Source: Vibrio mexicanus
GTDB taxonomy: Bacteria > Pseudomonadota > Gammaproteobacteria > Enterobacterales > Vibrionaceae
Assembly (NCBI RefSeq): GCF_001012815.1
Contig: NZ_JYJP01000095.1
Span: 17,152 to 81,151 of the forward strand
Length of the DNA stretch: 64,000 nucleotides
Direction: 5' to 3'
Under the pieces are notes generated by a model that was not told the origin of the DNA, did not search any database, and worked only from the letters and a program-made list of their open reading frames with translations. Below, one piece after another: positions 37,071 through 46,167 of this stretch. Every line of letters begins with the position of its first letter. The first letter of the stretch is position 1. Position numbers and translations under genes: made by a program.

Positions 37071-37664
37071 CTATTTGCCGTGTCGAGTCAATCGGTGCGT
37101 CAGATGATTTTTTACCGCAGGCCACTCTTGATTGATGATTGAGAACACTACAGTATCTCGATACGAGCCATCCGGCATGCGTTTGTGATTACGAAGTATG
37201 CCATCTTGTTTTGCGCCGAGTTTAGCAATGGCTTGACGTGATGCTTGGTTGTGCCAGTGGGTACAGAACTCGACTGCAATGGCATCTAATGATTCGAACG
37301 CGTGTTGTAGCAGTAGCAGTTTACATTCGGTGTTCACTGCTGATCGTTGATAGCTTTTCGCATACCAGGTGTAGCCGATTTCAACGCGTTGGTTCTCGCT
37401 GTCTGCATTGCAATAGCGAGTCGCACCTATGATCTTCCCTGTTGCTTTATCGACGACTACAAATGGCATAGAGAGCCCTTGTTTCTTGGTTTCTAATGCC
37501 ATTGCAACGTAGCCTTGTACCGTTTCATGGTTGGGAACAGAGGTATACCAAAGATCCCAAAGTTCACCATCTGACGCCGCTTCCACGAGGGCATCGGCAT
37601 GTTCTTCTTTAAGCGGGATAAGCTTAACAGTGGTTGATTCTAACTCTATTTCTTTTAGCCACAT
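37071..37664 (-). CDS. GNAT family N-acetyltransferase, RimJ/RimL type
   Basis: 197 residues. The RimJ/RimL-like organisation is clear: VKLIPLKEEHADALVEAASD near the N-terminus, IIGATRYCNAD, the segment VEIGYTWYAKSYQRSAVNTE in place of motif A, HWHNQASRQAIAKLGAKQDG and ILRNHKRMPDGSYRDTVVFS. This type often acetylates protein N-termini or antibiotics. Substrate unknown. Confidence 0.88.
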   Translation of the reverse strand: MWLKEIELESTTVKLIPLKEEHADALVEAASDGELWDLWYTSVPNHETVQGYVAMALETKKQGLSMPFVVVDKATGKIIGATRYCNADSENQRVEIGYTWYAKSYQRSAVNTECKLLLLQHAFESLDAIAVEFCTHWHNQASRQAIAKLGAKQDGILRNHKRMPDGSYRDTVVFSIINQEWPAVKNHLTHRLTRHGK

Positions 37665-37708
37665 GACGTTACTCTCTTTCTAATTTTATTCTGGGGTGTA
37701 TTGAAGAT

Positions 37709-38392
37709 CTACCAAGGATGAACGTCACCTTCCCAAGTGAAGAAGGTGCCTGATTGGTCTAAAGTCAGACCTTGAGTGAGTTTGATGATGCCGGCAGCAC
37801 TCTCTTGAGCAGTAATGTCGGCTTCGTCACCACCCATATCGGTTTTCACCCAACCTGGGTGAATAGGGCAAACCGTAATCCCTTGTTCTTTGAGTTCTAG
37901 CGCCATGACTTGCATGACTTTGTTTACTGCTGCTTTTGAGCTTCTGTAGGCATACATACCCACCGCGTCTCGATTGAGTGCACCCATCTGGCTCGAGATA
38001 GTCACAATGCGCGGGTTGGCGGCGTTTTGCATTAGCGGGATGATTGCTCGGCTAACGAGCAAAGGCGCAATAGTGTTGACTGAAAAAGTCTCTAACCAGT
38101 TTGGCGCGCTGACGTTGTCGCGATCTTGCTCATCAGGGCCAATGATACCCGCGTTGTTAATCAAAACATCAATTTGCTGACCTTCGAGTGATTCTCTTAG
38201 CGCCTCGATTGAGCTTTCGTTGGTCACTTCTAGCTCTACTAAGGTTAAATCACCATGGTCTTTTAGACTTAATTGATCATTTGAAGGTGCGTTGCGGTAT
38301 GTAGCTATCACCTTGTAATCCAGTGCTAGTAGCTGCTTTGTGAGCTCAAGACCGATGCCGCGCGAGGCACCAGTAATCAATACGGTTTCCAT
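37709..38392 (-). CDS. Short-chain dehydrogenase/reductase, CsgA-like
   Basis: 227 residues. ETVLITGASRGIGLELTKQL carries the cofactor motif. LINNAGIIGPD, Ser in TISSQMGALN and the Y-x-x-x-K of MYAYRSSKAAVNK follow. The C-terminus, GTFFTWEGDVHPW, is typical of the carbonyl-reductase/sniffer-like SDRs. Substrate unknown. Not in an obvious operon. Confidence 0.92.
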   Translation of the reverse strand: METVLITGASRGIGLELTKQLLALDYKVIATYRNAPSNDQLSLKDHGDLTLVELEVTNESSIEALRESLEGQQIDVLINNAGIIGPDEQDRDNVSAPNWLETFSVNTIAPLLVSRAIIPLMQNAANPRIVTISSQMGALNRDAVGMYAYRSSKAAVNKVMQVMALELKEQGITVCPIHPGWVKTDMGGDEADITAQESAAGIIKLTQGLTLDQSGTFFTWEGDVHPW

Positions 38393-38442
38393 TTTCTCTA
38401 CTTCCTTTTTGTTTTCGTTCGGGGATAGCGCTTATCTTTGCT

Positions 38443-39057
38443 TCATGAAGCGACGGCTAGTCCTGATGAGACGAACGTCAATCCCGCGCCAATATTCAGG
38501 CCAAGAATGAGCCTTGGTTTTGCCTTTAGCCAAGCGGCTAGCTGGTGAGAAAAAATGCCCATCAAGCTGAAACCAAGCGCAGTAAGAACAGCGAACCAAA
38601 CCCCGTATCCCACCATTTGCACCGTAACAGAGCCGAGACTTGGGTTAACGAATTGAGGGACAAACGCTAATACAAAAATTCCCGGCTTAGGGTTGAGGGC
38701 TGCAGACAGAAACCCTGTAGCGAAGATGTGTTTGAGCGGCTGCTTTTTGGCTTCTTCTAGAGAAAATAGCTGACGAGATCGAAGCACTTTGATACCTAAC
38801 CAAATCAGATACCCCGCACCAATAATTTTAACGGCATAGAACGCCAGTTCTGAGGTTTGAATAAGCAAGGTTAAACCGAAGGTAGCCGCCATTACGTGAA
38901 ACAGTATTCCACTTCCTGACGCGAGCCCCGAAACCGTCGCAGCCAGTTTGCCTTGGCTTAAACCTCGTCCCATGGCAAGCAGGTTATCTGGCCCCGGTGA
39001 GATAACGAGTAGAAAACAGGCGAGTGTATAAGTGATAAAAACTTCTAATGGAAACAT
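38443..39057 (-). CDS. LysE/RhtB-family amino-acid exporter
   Basis: About 204 residues with six membrane segments. The family signature ISPGPDNLLAMGRGLSQGK follows TM1, with GAGYLIWLGIKVLRS and FLSAALNPKPGIFVLAFVPQF later. Family members export amino acids or homoserine lactone-like compounds. ATG 39057 follows AAGGAG, preferred over a start 14 codons upstream. Specificity unknown. Confidence 0.93.
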   Translation of the reverse strand: MFPLEVFITYTLACFLLVISPGPDNLLAMGRGLSQGKLAATVSGLASGSGILFHVMAATFGLTLLIQTSELAFYAVKIIGAGYLIWLGIKVLRSRQLFSLEEAKKQPLKHIFATGFLSAALNPKPGIFVLAFVPQFVNPSLGSVTVQMVGYGVWFAVLTALGFSLMGIFSHQLAAWLKAKPRLILGLNIGAGLTFVSSGLAVAS

Positions 39058-39131
39058 GATAACTCCTTGTTTTTCTGCTTCTTTGGGATTTAAATGCAAT
39101 CTGTTCTGAGCTTCGATTTAATCACTAGTGG

Positions 39132-39590
39132 TTAGGCTAATTCTAAAGTCATAAACTGGCTGTTTGGATCTAGGTCGTAGTCGGCAAAAGGGCCGCAGAT
39201 CTGAAACCCAAACTTAGTGTAGAGATGATGCGCGGCATTGAAATAGGCTTCTGTGCCGGTTTCTAAGCTTAACCTCTGGTAGCCACGCTCTTTAGCGACA
39301 TCCAAAATATGCTTGAGAAGGCCGGTCGCGACGCCGGATTTACGCGCGGATGATGAGGTTCGCATTGACTTAATTTCAGCATGGTTAACGTCCAACTGTT
39401 TAATGGCGACACAGCCGAGCAGTTGATTCTCTTTCCAGCTGCTAAAGAACGTGATTTCTGGGGCTTTAAGTGCATCGACATCCAGGGCATGAACACTTTC
39501 TGGCGGTGAGGTGGCGTACATATCGGCTAAATGCTCCTCGAGCAGCTTGATCACTTCCCCGCCTGAAAGGTTATCGGTTTTGATTTCCAT
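39132..39590 (-). CDS. GNAT family N-acetyltransferase
   Basis: About 152 residues. Motif A reads ARKSGVATGLLKHILDVAKE, with the strand EIKSMRTS before it and LETGTEAYFNAAHHLYTKFG after. This last block is typical of the ElaA/YjgM-like amino-acid acetyltransferases. ATG 39590 with AAGGA eight bases upstream is chosen over a Met 14 codons earlier. Confidence 0.88.
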   Translation of the reverse strand: MEIKTDNLSGGEVIKLLEEHLADMYATSPPESVHALDVDALKAPEITFFSSWKENQLLGCVAIKQLDVNHAEIKSMRTSSSARKSGVATGLLKHILDVAKERGYQRLSLETGTEAYFNAAHHLYTKFGFQICGPFADYDLDPNSQFMTLELA

Positions 39591-39765
39591 ATCCCATTTC
39601 CTTATTGTTGAATTTGAACACTTTATCGTCAATTACTGCTATTGGAAAGATGTAATCCACTTTATAACTTACTGTTTTTATTGTTAGTTTATACGGTAAA
39701 GGCGCGGCTGACTTTTCCGAAATTAAGGAAAGAGTGTACCAAAAGTGATTGTTTTACTGGTGCCG

Positions 39766-40313
39766 TTAACTGTAAACCGCCGCACCTTCTGGAACAATGA
39801 TAGGTAGATCCGTGCAGCCAAAATCGACATTCATTTGCGCTAATAGGCAGGTCATCTGCCACGATGATGGGTTTGATGATTGAAAACATGTTGGCAAAAT
39901 TCGCCGACTCTACGCTCAATGACTTGTCCGGCAGTGGTAATGTAGCGGACGGTTTTATTACAATCTTGGTCGGTGAAGTTTTTGGTCATGGTTAGATAGA
40001 TGTCATCGACTTTGGTGCGTAGTGTTCGGAGTTCATCCATGGTGGTAACGAAGGTGTCGGTAATTCGTTTAGAGGTAGGAAGCTCTGCCAGAAGTTGCGG
40101 ATCGATAGTGACAATTTCATTGTCGACAAGGCGCTGCAACATGATCAGATCACCGAACAAGATGTGATTCCAATGAGCCATGATGCTGGGGAAAAAAGCC
40201 TGACGATCTTGGTGAAGCTGCTCTTCACTGAGCTGTTGGCAAACGTCTAGTAACTGATTGTTCATACGCTGGTTGTAGCAGGCCAGCATTCTTAAATTCG
40301 AAGATAAGTCCAT
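39766..40313 (-). CDS. DinB-family protein (frameshifted)
   Basis: About 182 residues after repair. A four-helix DinB bundle: LRMLACYNQRMNNQLLDVC, SIMAHWNHILFGDLIM (first metal His) and the C-terminal HVFNHQTHHRGQ (second and third His). The frame breaks at 39859-39860: one base restored gives HHRGQMTCLLAQMNVDFGCT and the normal end VPEGAAVYS*. DinB proteins bind divalent metal and many are thiol-dependent transferases; the reaction here is unknown. Confidence 0.85.
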
Positions 40314-40339
40314 TTATTGCATTCCAGTGTTGAGGGGGC

Positions 40340-40672
40340 TTAGCCCCAGTTGTTGTTATATTTCTTATTAAAGGCTCGAGTTCTTAAGTAGAGGTAAAGG
40401 GGTAAGCCGCAAGACACACCAACGCTGAGCGTACCGATTACCGCAAGGTATCGGAGCTGTACTTGGTGCTGTTTACCGTCCACAGAAATAAAGACCAGCA
40501 GAGCCACTGCCGCGACAATAACGTCTATCCATGCCATCAAACTGATGGCGTCGGTTGTGATTGATTCAATCAGAAGCGTCATATTGAGCCCATGCTCGAG
40601 CAGCCAAGGCAACAATGCGCCGTAGGGGAGCGCAATACCCAGTATAGTTAACAGCAGATACGTCTTTGCCAT
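40340..40672 (-). CDS. DUF2834 small membrane protein
   Basis: About 110 residues with three hydrophobic segments (AKTYLLLTILGIALPYGALL; AISLMAWIDVIVAAVALLVF; YLAVIGTLSVGVSCGLPLYL), matching DUF2834. The C-terminus is NKKYNNNWG. Function unknown. ATG 40672 follows GAGG; an earlier Met would overlap the adjacent gene by a long stretch. Confidence 0.82.
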   Translation of the reverse strand: MAKTYLLLTILGIALPYGALLPWLLEHGLNMTLLIESITTDAISLMAWIDVIVAAVALLVFISVDGKQHQVQLRYLAVIGTLSVGVSCGLPLYLYLRTRAFNKKYNNNWG

Positions 40673-40691
40673 GGTTTTCCTCGATGATAAG

Positions 40692-41110
40692 TCAGTGTTT
40701 AGGATTAGCCGGAAAGCACTTAACGCCCTCAGGGATGTTATACCAATCCACTTTGCTTTCCACCCAGACATGAGCGGTTGGCTCAAAGAGCGAATCGTCT
40801 TCTAAGTTGACGGGTTTTAACTTGAGTTTCAGTATGGCGGCATCGTCTGGGTTGTAGTGATAAACACGGTTACCACAGCTTGGGCAGAACTTAGCGCTGT
40901 TCTTGTTGCCGCTGTCTGCGATACGTTGCCACTCACTTAACTCGCCTGTAAATTTGATGTCTCCGGCAGACACCATGGCGGTCACGCTAAATGGGCCAGT
41001 CGATAGCTTTTGACATTCAACACAGTGACACGCGATGACCAGTTTGGGGGTTGGTACAACTCGTAACTGACTTGACCACATTGACATGCTCCCTTAATTG
41101 GAAATTCCAT
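40692..41110 (-). CDS. GFA-like (glutathione-dependent formaldehyde-activating enzyme family) zinc protein (frameshifted)
   Basis: About 139 residues after repair. Zinc ligands are in the GACQCGQVSYE start, CHCVECQKLS and CPSCGNRVYHY. The frame breaks in the C/G run 41046-41050; one more base joins YELYQPP to KLVIACHCVECQ. ATG 41110 follows AAAAGGAG. Family members bind zinc in a beta-rich fold; Gfa itself forms S-hydroxymethylglutathione, but most homologues have no known role. Confidence 0.87.
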
Positions 41111-41148
41111 TGCTCTACTCCTTTTGACGCCAACAAACTTATAGATTT

Positions 41149-41634
41149 TTATATAGCGGGTGAGAGGTCTTTTTCGTAGCACTGCTCTAACTGGACTTTG
41201 CCCCAGAGTTCTCGCTCGTCTTCGTGACTGACAGTAAATCCATATCGTAAATACAATGATTTTGATACCGCTAAACCATCGACCGTCCACAAGATTATTT
41301 TCTGATAGTTTTGCTGCTGGCAGAACGCAATGGCTTGATCCATTAACTGCTTGCCAAGCCCTCGACCACGAGCGATAGGATCGACGGAATACCAACGCAG
41401 CTGCGCCACACTTTCAGACACTTCACAGATACATATTGAGCCGACTAAAGAGCCATCTGTTTTGGCGAGCCAAATGCATTCTCGCGGGTTTTGGCGCTTG
41501 GCAAACTGTGCCAGTGGTTCTGCGACATAAGCTTCAAAGGTGTAATCGTAGCCGAACTCTTTGGCGTAAAGTAGCCCGTGTTGCTTAACTATTTGACCTA
41601 AATCCCCCGGCTGTAACTGATGAGTTATCTCCAT
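41149..41634 (-). CDS. GNAT family N-acetyltransferase
   Basis: About 161 residues. Motif A reads IARGRGLGKQLMDQAIAFCQ, with LRWYSVDP before it and LYLRYGFTVSHEDERELWG after. The N-terminus, GDLGQIVKQHGLLYAKEFGY, marks the MarR-associated-type acetyltransferases that act as stand-alone enzymes here. The start is uncertain: ATG 41634 begins just after the family's usual start, while 41688 would overlap the DUF2867 gene. Confidence 0.87.
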   Translation of the reverse strand: MEITHQLQPGDLGQIVKQHGLLYAKEFGYDYTFEAYVAEPLAQFAKRQNPRECIWLAKTDGSLVGSICICEVSESVAQLRWYSVDPIARGRGLGKQLMDQAIAFCQQQNYQKIILWTVDGLAVSKSLYLRYGFTVSHEDERELWGKVQLEQCYEKDLSPAI

Positions 41635-41650
41635 AATCGTCGACCTGCCT

Positions 41651-42148
41651 TTACTTCTGAGTAATGGAGCGTATTGAATAGGGCACAATCATTTTGTGAA
41701 ACGGCGTAACGAAGAACATGTACAGCTTGCCCCAAATGTTATGCACATGAACAACGGTTGTGGCGTGCAAAATCGATTTTCCTGCCTGTTTTTCAATATA
41801 GAAGGAGACTCGAACATCTAAGTGTTTGTCACTATCTTCGCCGATGACCTCGCTGTCAGACAGAGAAACAAGGCTGAAAATCCCCGCCATGTCGCCGACT
41901 TTATAGTCAGACGCGGTTTTAGATTCTTTGATTTCATTCATGGCACCAAGATTCTTTAAGCCTAATTTTGACACGATGGCATTTCTCATGTTCATCAAGG
42001 CCGCGACAATAGGAGGCGTTTTGGTGAAAATAGCCAAATAGGCTTCCATTGCGGTCTGGTTTGGATCAATCAATGTTGCACTATAGGTGTCATGAAAATA
42101 GGCGCCTTCAACGTATGTGGTTAGCTCACTTTCTGCGGGTACATTCAT
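41651..42148 (-). CDS. DUF2867 family protein
   Basis: 165 residues. It has YFHDTYSATLIDPNQTAMEA near the start, VAALMNMRNAIVSKLGLKNLG, DKHLDVRVSFYIEK and NIWGKLYMFFVTPFHKMIVP near the end, matching DUF2867. These are START/SRPBCC-like lipid-binding folds of unknown ligand. It precedes the GNAT gene on the same strand with almost no gap, so they may be co-transcribed. Confidence 0.85.
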   Translation of the reverse strand: MNVPAESELTTYVEGAYFHDTYSATLIDPNQTAMEAYLAIFTKTPPIVAALMNMRNAIVSKLGLKNLGAMNEIKESKTASDYKVGDMAGIFSLVSLSDSEVIGEDSDKHLDVRVSFYIEKQAGKSILHATTVVHVHNIWGKLYMFFVTPFHKMIVPYSIRSITQK

Positions 42149-42222
42149 GGTTACTCCTTGGGTTTACTCAGCGGCTTTTAACAGTCGGTTTTATCGATAG
42201 ACATTCAATAAGTGTTGCTCAA

Positions 42223-42612
42223 TCACTCTTTACAGCGAACTGCCGTTACCGTTACTTCGATTAGGACATCACCTTCCAATGCAACGCCCAAACAGGCTCG
42301 TTGGGGCCAATGTTCTGGATTATCACCGAGCCAATCACACCACACTTTGTCCATGGTTGGTTTGTCATCCATATTGGCGATGAAGACTTGTGCGCTAGCA
42401 ATGCGAGTTTTATCTGAACCCAATTCAACCAAATTGTTTTCGATGGTTTTTAAGGTTTGCCGCGTTTGTTCAACAATGCCCAAGTCGGTATTGGATGCGG
42501 TGGCAACCGTCCACACTAAATCTTGATAGGCAGAGGATTTATTTCTCCCTTGGTAGATGCCGCGCTTTCGCTCTATTTCTTGGCTTTGATTACTCACAAG
42601 GGCTCCTTCCAT
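42223..42612 (-). CDS. RidA/YjgF-family protein
   Basis: 129 residues of the RidA/YjgF/YER057c fold: DLVWTVATASNTDLGIVEQT, LKTIENNLVELGSDKTRIASAQVFIANM and QRACLGVALEGDVLIEVTVTAV. The core lacks the Arg needed for enamine hydrolysis in RidA (position held by CLGVAL), so it is an Rid-like protein rather than RidA itself. Family members bind small metabolites. Confidence 0.87.
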   Translation of the reverse strand: MEGALVSNQSQEIERKRGIYQGRNKSSAYQDLVWTVATASNTDLGIVEQTRQTLKTIENNLVELGSDKTRIASAQVFIANMDDKPTMDKVWCDWLGDNPEHWPQRACLGVALEGDVLIEVTVTAVRCKE

Positions 42613-42742
42613 AAGTTCGAACAGCCAGTATTGATTAGGCGCAACAAATTGACTACAACCGGAGTATGAGTGACACGGGAAGTGTTAGTTGATACGCAAA
42701 AATTTGTTGATTATGTGCAAGATGGTGCACTTTTGAAGAGCC

Positions 42743-43407
42743 CTACAGAGGGTTGGTTAATTTGATCAGGGTTTCTTGAAGGTTATCTCGTAAAGTCACG
42801 TGATCGGAATGAGGACATATTTTATGTTGATCGGCGACGAGTAACGTCGATAGGCCAAAAGATTTGGCGCCTTGTATATCTGAGATTGGATTGTCACCGA
42901 CCATCAAAGTATGGGCGGCGTGGCTGCCAATGCTATTAAGAGCAATTTGGAAAGCTTGTTCGCTGGGTTTGCGATAACCAATTTCGCATGACCAAATGAC
43001 TCTATCGAAATATTGGGCTAACTCGCGACGTTCAAGGTCTTGCTGAAAAACGTCGGTGTTACCAGTGACATTGGAAAGCAGCACGAGTTTAGTCCCTTGG
43101 GTTTTTAAAGTGATGAGAAGCTCGTGGGTGTAGGGATAAAGTTCGCCAGATCGAATGAAATGCTCTAAGTGCAGAATACCCAGTTCAGTTTGAAAAGGAA
43201 CGCCGTGGGTAGCAAAAGCCAAGCGCCAAATCGATTCCATTCAGGTTGAGTGATTTGATTAGGCTGATATAGCTGACGTATGTAAAGCTCAATAAGTTTG
43301 CCAACTTTGACCGCTTGCGTTGAACTGGACACAGCTTCAAGCGACTGGGCCAAACTTCCCATCTTGCATAGCGTGTTGCCGTAATCGAAAATAACTGTGT
43401 TGTACAT
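42743..43407 (-). CDS. HAD-superfamily hydrolase (frameshifted)
   Basis: About 221 residues after repair. Motif I VIFDYGNTLCKMG, motif II KLVLLSNVTGN, motif III the Lys in YRKPSEQAF and motif IV MVGDNPISDIQGAK are all present. The frame breaks at 43237-43238, where one more base gives QITQPEWESIWRLAFATHGV. The cap is helical (subfamily I), as in haloacid dehalogenase and phosphoglycolate phosphatase relatives. Substrate unknown. Confidence 0.85.
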
Positions 43408-43429
43408 GTCGTGCTGAATAAGACTGAGT

Positions 43430-43468
43430 GTACAAAGTACCACGGATTATCGAATCGGCACTTTGTAC
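43430..43468. repeat. Inverted repeat between HPr and HAD genes
   Basis: GTACAAAGT (43430-43438) and ACTTTGTAC (43460-43468) pair perfectly over 9 bp with a 21-base loop. No T tract follows. It lies just upstream of the HAD start and downstream of the HPr stop, so it may be an operator or a transcript end. Confidence 0.5.
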
Positions 43469-43485
43469 AAGCTCTCAGATTTGAA

Positions 43486-43737
43486 TTAGCCAGTAACGCT
43501 TTCTAGGAATTTAGCGAGGTCATTCACGGCTTGAGAGTTTGCTGACTGAACGGTTACTTCAGTACCTTGAACAAGCTGTAGTGTTTGCAGCTTAAACAGG
43601 TTTTTAGCGGTAGCAGTTTTGCCGTTGGATACGATCTCGACTTCTTCCGCGTATTTCTTTGCTTCTTTCACAAACTGCGCTGCTGGACGTGTATGTAGGC
43701 CACTTGGTGCGGTAATAACGACATTCTTCTTATGCAT
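43486..43737 (-). CDS. Orphan HPr-like phosphocarrier protein
   Basis: 83 residues, very close to enterobacterial HPr: VVITAPSGLHTRPAAQFVKE holds the phosphorylation His15 with its R17, and FKLQTLQLVQGTEVTV follows. Position 46, Ser in ordinary HPr and its regulatory site, is Asn here (TATAKNLFKL). No enzyme I or sugar-PTS gene is in the window. HPr takes phosphate from enzyme I and passes it to EIIA; this copy should accept it but may serve a special partner or regulatory task. It stands alone, with its own ribosome site (GGAG near the start). Confidence 0.92.
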   Translation of the reverse strand: MHKKNVVITAPSGLHTRPAAQFVKEAKKYAEEVEIVSNGKTATAKNLFKLQTLQLVQGTEVTVQSANSQAVNDLAKFLESVTG

Positions 43738-43978
43738 TGTTAACTTCTCCGAAATGAGGGTACGAGTAAAACTGGCTTTATTGATACCGCAACGAAGTCG
43801 CTATAACTATGTTCCATAAGTGTTTTTTTGAGGTGACGAGTTCTTTCTATGCGTAATTGTGATTGATGTCTTTTATTTTATTCACTTTGTAAAATAAATC
43901 GTGATCCGAGTCTAATCGAGTTTTAGGCGCGGTTATGAAGCATCGTAACAGCGCCCTGAGTTGAAGGCTTTTACTGTG

Positions 43979-44484
43979 TCAATCTGCTTCGATTTCGAAT
44001 ATGGAATCAATGATGATGGGCAAGTTACCGCGCACGGAAGCGGCGCCAAACACAGAGCGTGCATGAACGCCTTTCTCGCCAAAGACTTGAGCCATCAGAT
44101 CTGAGCAGCCATCAAGGACTTTAGGGTGCTGTTCGAACTCTTCGGTCGCGTTGACAAAACCTTGCAGTTTGACGACGCGCTTAACTTTTGACAGTGACCC
44201 TAGCTCTAACTTTAGGGCAGCCAGGATATCTAATCCGGTCGCTTTGGCAAATTCATAACCTTGTTCGGTGGTGTACTCTCGGCCCAGTTTTCCTTTTGGA
44301 GTCACATCTAGCCAGCCATCGGACCTTTCCCAGAAACATACAGCAAGTTGCCCGTGCGTACACAGTTGCAGTAGCTGCCCTGTGGGTCACTAGCGATGGG
44401 AAGTGTTAAACCAAGTGTTTCGAGTCTCGTTTCTATTTGGTCATGGTCATGAGTGTGGTGCGAAGTCGCGAGTTGTTCTGTCAT
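43979..44484 (-). CDS. RidA-like (YjgF/endoribonuclease L-PSP family) protein (frameshifted)
   Basis: About 168 residues after repair. N-terminal CNCVRTGNLLYVSGKGP matches the longer RidA-like subgroup, and the C-terminal part has GREYTTEQGYEFAKATGLDI, VVKLQGFVNATEEF and GVHARSVFGAASVRGNLP. The frame breaks at 44320; one G restored gives GPDGWLDVTPKGKLG. ATG 44484 follows AGGGA. An N-terminal His-rich stretch (SHHTHDHDQ) may bind metal. Confidence 0.85.
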
Positions 44485-44574
44485 TGTCGTCCCTGAAATG
44501 TGGCTATGTGTAAATGTGCATATTGGAAGTTTCAGTGTGACAGGTTTGGTAATAACATTAAACAGGATCAAGTG

Positions 44575-44922
44575 TTAGAAGCCTCGCAAATCGAGATTGA
44601 CCTCATCTCCCAGCCAATAGGCATAGAGCGTATGATCATCAAGATCGTTGCCTGTATCGGCATGTACTAACACGTTTAGTGAGCCTCTGTTTTCGTCGAG
44701 CCAAGGAATGAAGCGTTCGAAGTCTTCTCTTGTAAACAATACTTGGAAACTCCATTGGGTATGAGGGCCAATAGGTTGAGTGATTATACGCCCCAGCCTA
44801 AGATCAAACTGCGACTGAATTTTATGATGCAGTTCAGTCGCGAGCGCAAGGGTGTCTTGATTAAAGTAGATGTGAGCGTGATAGGCTCGGTGGACATTAA
44901 TTGGCTTTTGCAGCTGATTCAT
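44575..44922 (-). CDS. DOPA 4,5-dioxygenase family protein
   Basis: 115 residues of the DOPA-dioxygenase family: RAYHAHIYFNQDTLALATEL, PIGPHTQWSFQVLFTREDF, FIPWLDENRGSLNVLVHADTG and AYWLGDEVNLDL. The conserved His triad is in YHAHIYF, GPHTQWSF and LVHADTG. Plant and fungal members open DOPA to betalamic acid; bacterial members are mostly uncharacterised. Substrate here unknown. Confidence 0.88.
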   Translation of the reverse strand: MNQLQKPINVHRAYHAHIYFNQDTLALATELHHKIQSQFDLRLGRIITQPIGPHTQWSFQVLFTREDFERFIPWLDENRGSLNVLVHADTGNDLDDHTLYAYWLGDEVNLDLRGF

Positions 44923-44998
44923 AGAGGACTCCTAATCACTCTCTAAAGTCTAGCCGCAACTTTGAACCTATTCATGTCAATACGAGGAAACTTTTTGG

Positions 44999-45316
44999 TT
45001 AGTCGCTATAGAAAATGGCGAGCCAAACCGTAACCTCATTCTTGGCAGTAGATAACACTTTGTGTTTCTCGCCCGCAGGAATATTGATGAAGTTACCCTC
45101 GCCGAGAGTAACGACCCTTCCATCTTCGAACTCGAGTGTTCCTTGCCCTTTAAGCACGACAATCCATTCATGCTCGGTCTGTTTATACCAACCCGTTTCA
45201 GGAGAGCTTTGCCCGTGAGAGAGAATGCGTTCGATACGAACACTGTTGGTGGCAACGATGTCTTCAAAGATTTCGTTAGGAAGCGATTCAGGGATGTTAT
45301 CAAAGAGGTTGTTCAC
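44999..45316 (-). CDS. Cupin-domain protein
   Basis: 105 residues of a single cupin barrel. Motif 1 is around EHEWIVVLKGQGTLEFEDGR and motif 2 NIPAGEKHKVLSTAKNE, with two His and one Glu as probable metal ligands. Similar small cupins occur beside phosphoheptose or dioxygenase genes; no function can be named. ATG 45316 has a GGAG ribosome site. Confidence 0.87.
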   Translation of the reverse strand: MNNLFDNIPESLPNEIFEDIVATNSVRIERILSHGQSSPETGWYKQTEHEWIVVLKGQGTLEFEDGRVVTLGEGNFINIPAGEKHKVLSTAKNEVTVWLAIFYSD

Positions 45317-45405
45317 TATTGAGCTCCTTTCATTAATGAGTTTGCTTCTTTGCTGAGTAGATTCAACGCAGTGTTAGTTTCTATAAAGCACACCTGTGAT
45401 GACGT

Positions 45406-45597
45406 TTATCTGGCTTGCTTACGAATTTTAGTCTCTTTGAGAATTGAGCGTTTTTCGCCATCAGTGGCTTCGTTCCAATGAAGGATTTCTTCAAGAGTTC
45501 GAAAGCAGCCCATACAAACATCTTCCTCGTCGAGACAGCAATGCCTAATACAAGGGTGTGGGATGCTTTCAGCTGTCTCTTTCGGTTTATCATTCAT
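45406..45597 (-). CDS. DUF1289 family protein
   Basis: 63 residues. The four-Cys pattern of DUF1289 is plain: HPCIRHCCLDEEDVCMGCFRTLEEILHW. These small proteins probably bind zinc or an iron-sulphur cluster; a role is not established. ATG 45597 just follows a purine-rich stretch. Stand-alone. Confidence 0.88.
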   Translation of the reverse strand: MNDKPKETAESIPHPCIRHCCLDEEDVCMGCFRTLEEILHWNEATDGEKRSILKETKIRKQAR

Positions 45598-45698
45598 TGG
45601 CTTACCTCGCTAGTTACAGTCTAGTCGACTAACGCGAGGTTACGTCGCTTATTGTTGCTAATATGCTCGCACCATGGACTTAATCAGTGTCAAAAAGC

Positions 45699-46063
45699 TT
45701 AGACATCTGATACTGATTCAGACCACACTGCAAACTCATTGCCGCTCGGCTCAAGAAAGTGAAAACGACATCCGCCCGGAAAATTGAAGATCTCACGCTG
45801 AATCGTACCACCTTGGGCGACAACTTTATCGTAAGTGGATTGCAAGTCTGCGCTATAGAACACCAATAAGCTCCGCCCGTTTGAGTTTGACTAGAAACAT
45901 CGGCTTTGAAAAATCCACCGTCTAATCCTTGATTGGAAAAAGCGGTGTATTCAGGGCCATAGTCCACAAAGTCCCATTCAAATACGGCGCTGAAAAATGC
46001 TTTGGTTGCCTCAAGATCTTTGGACGAAAACTCCACATAGTTTAACTTTTCGTGTTGATTCAT
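45699..46063 (-). CDS. VOC-superfamily (glyoxalase-like) protein (frameshifted)
   Basis: About 121 residues after repair. N-terminal LNYVEFSSKDLEATKAFFSA and FEWDFVDYGPEYTAFSNQ mark the VOC fold. The frame breaks at 45868-45869; one T restored gives TQTGGALLVFYSADLQSTYD and the normal end FLEPSGNEFAVWSES. VOC proteins of this group (PhnB/glyoxalase-like) are often metal-dependent or antibiotic-binding. Function unknown. Confidence 0.84.
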
Positions 46064-46167
46064 ACCGGTGCTTATCCTATCTATTGTTCAATGTGTCGAA
46101 GAGGTTTAAGCCTCGTGAGTCATTATTTTAGCTTGTTATGTTTAAGTCGCTCTTTAATTGGCACGAT

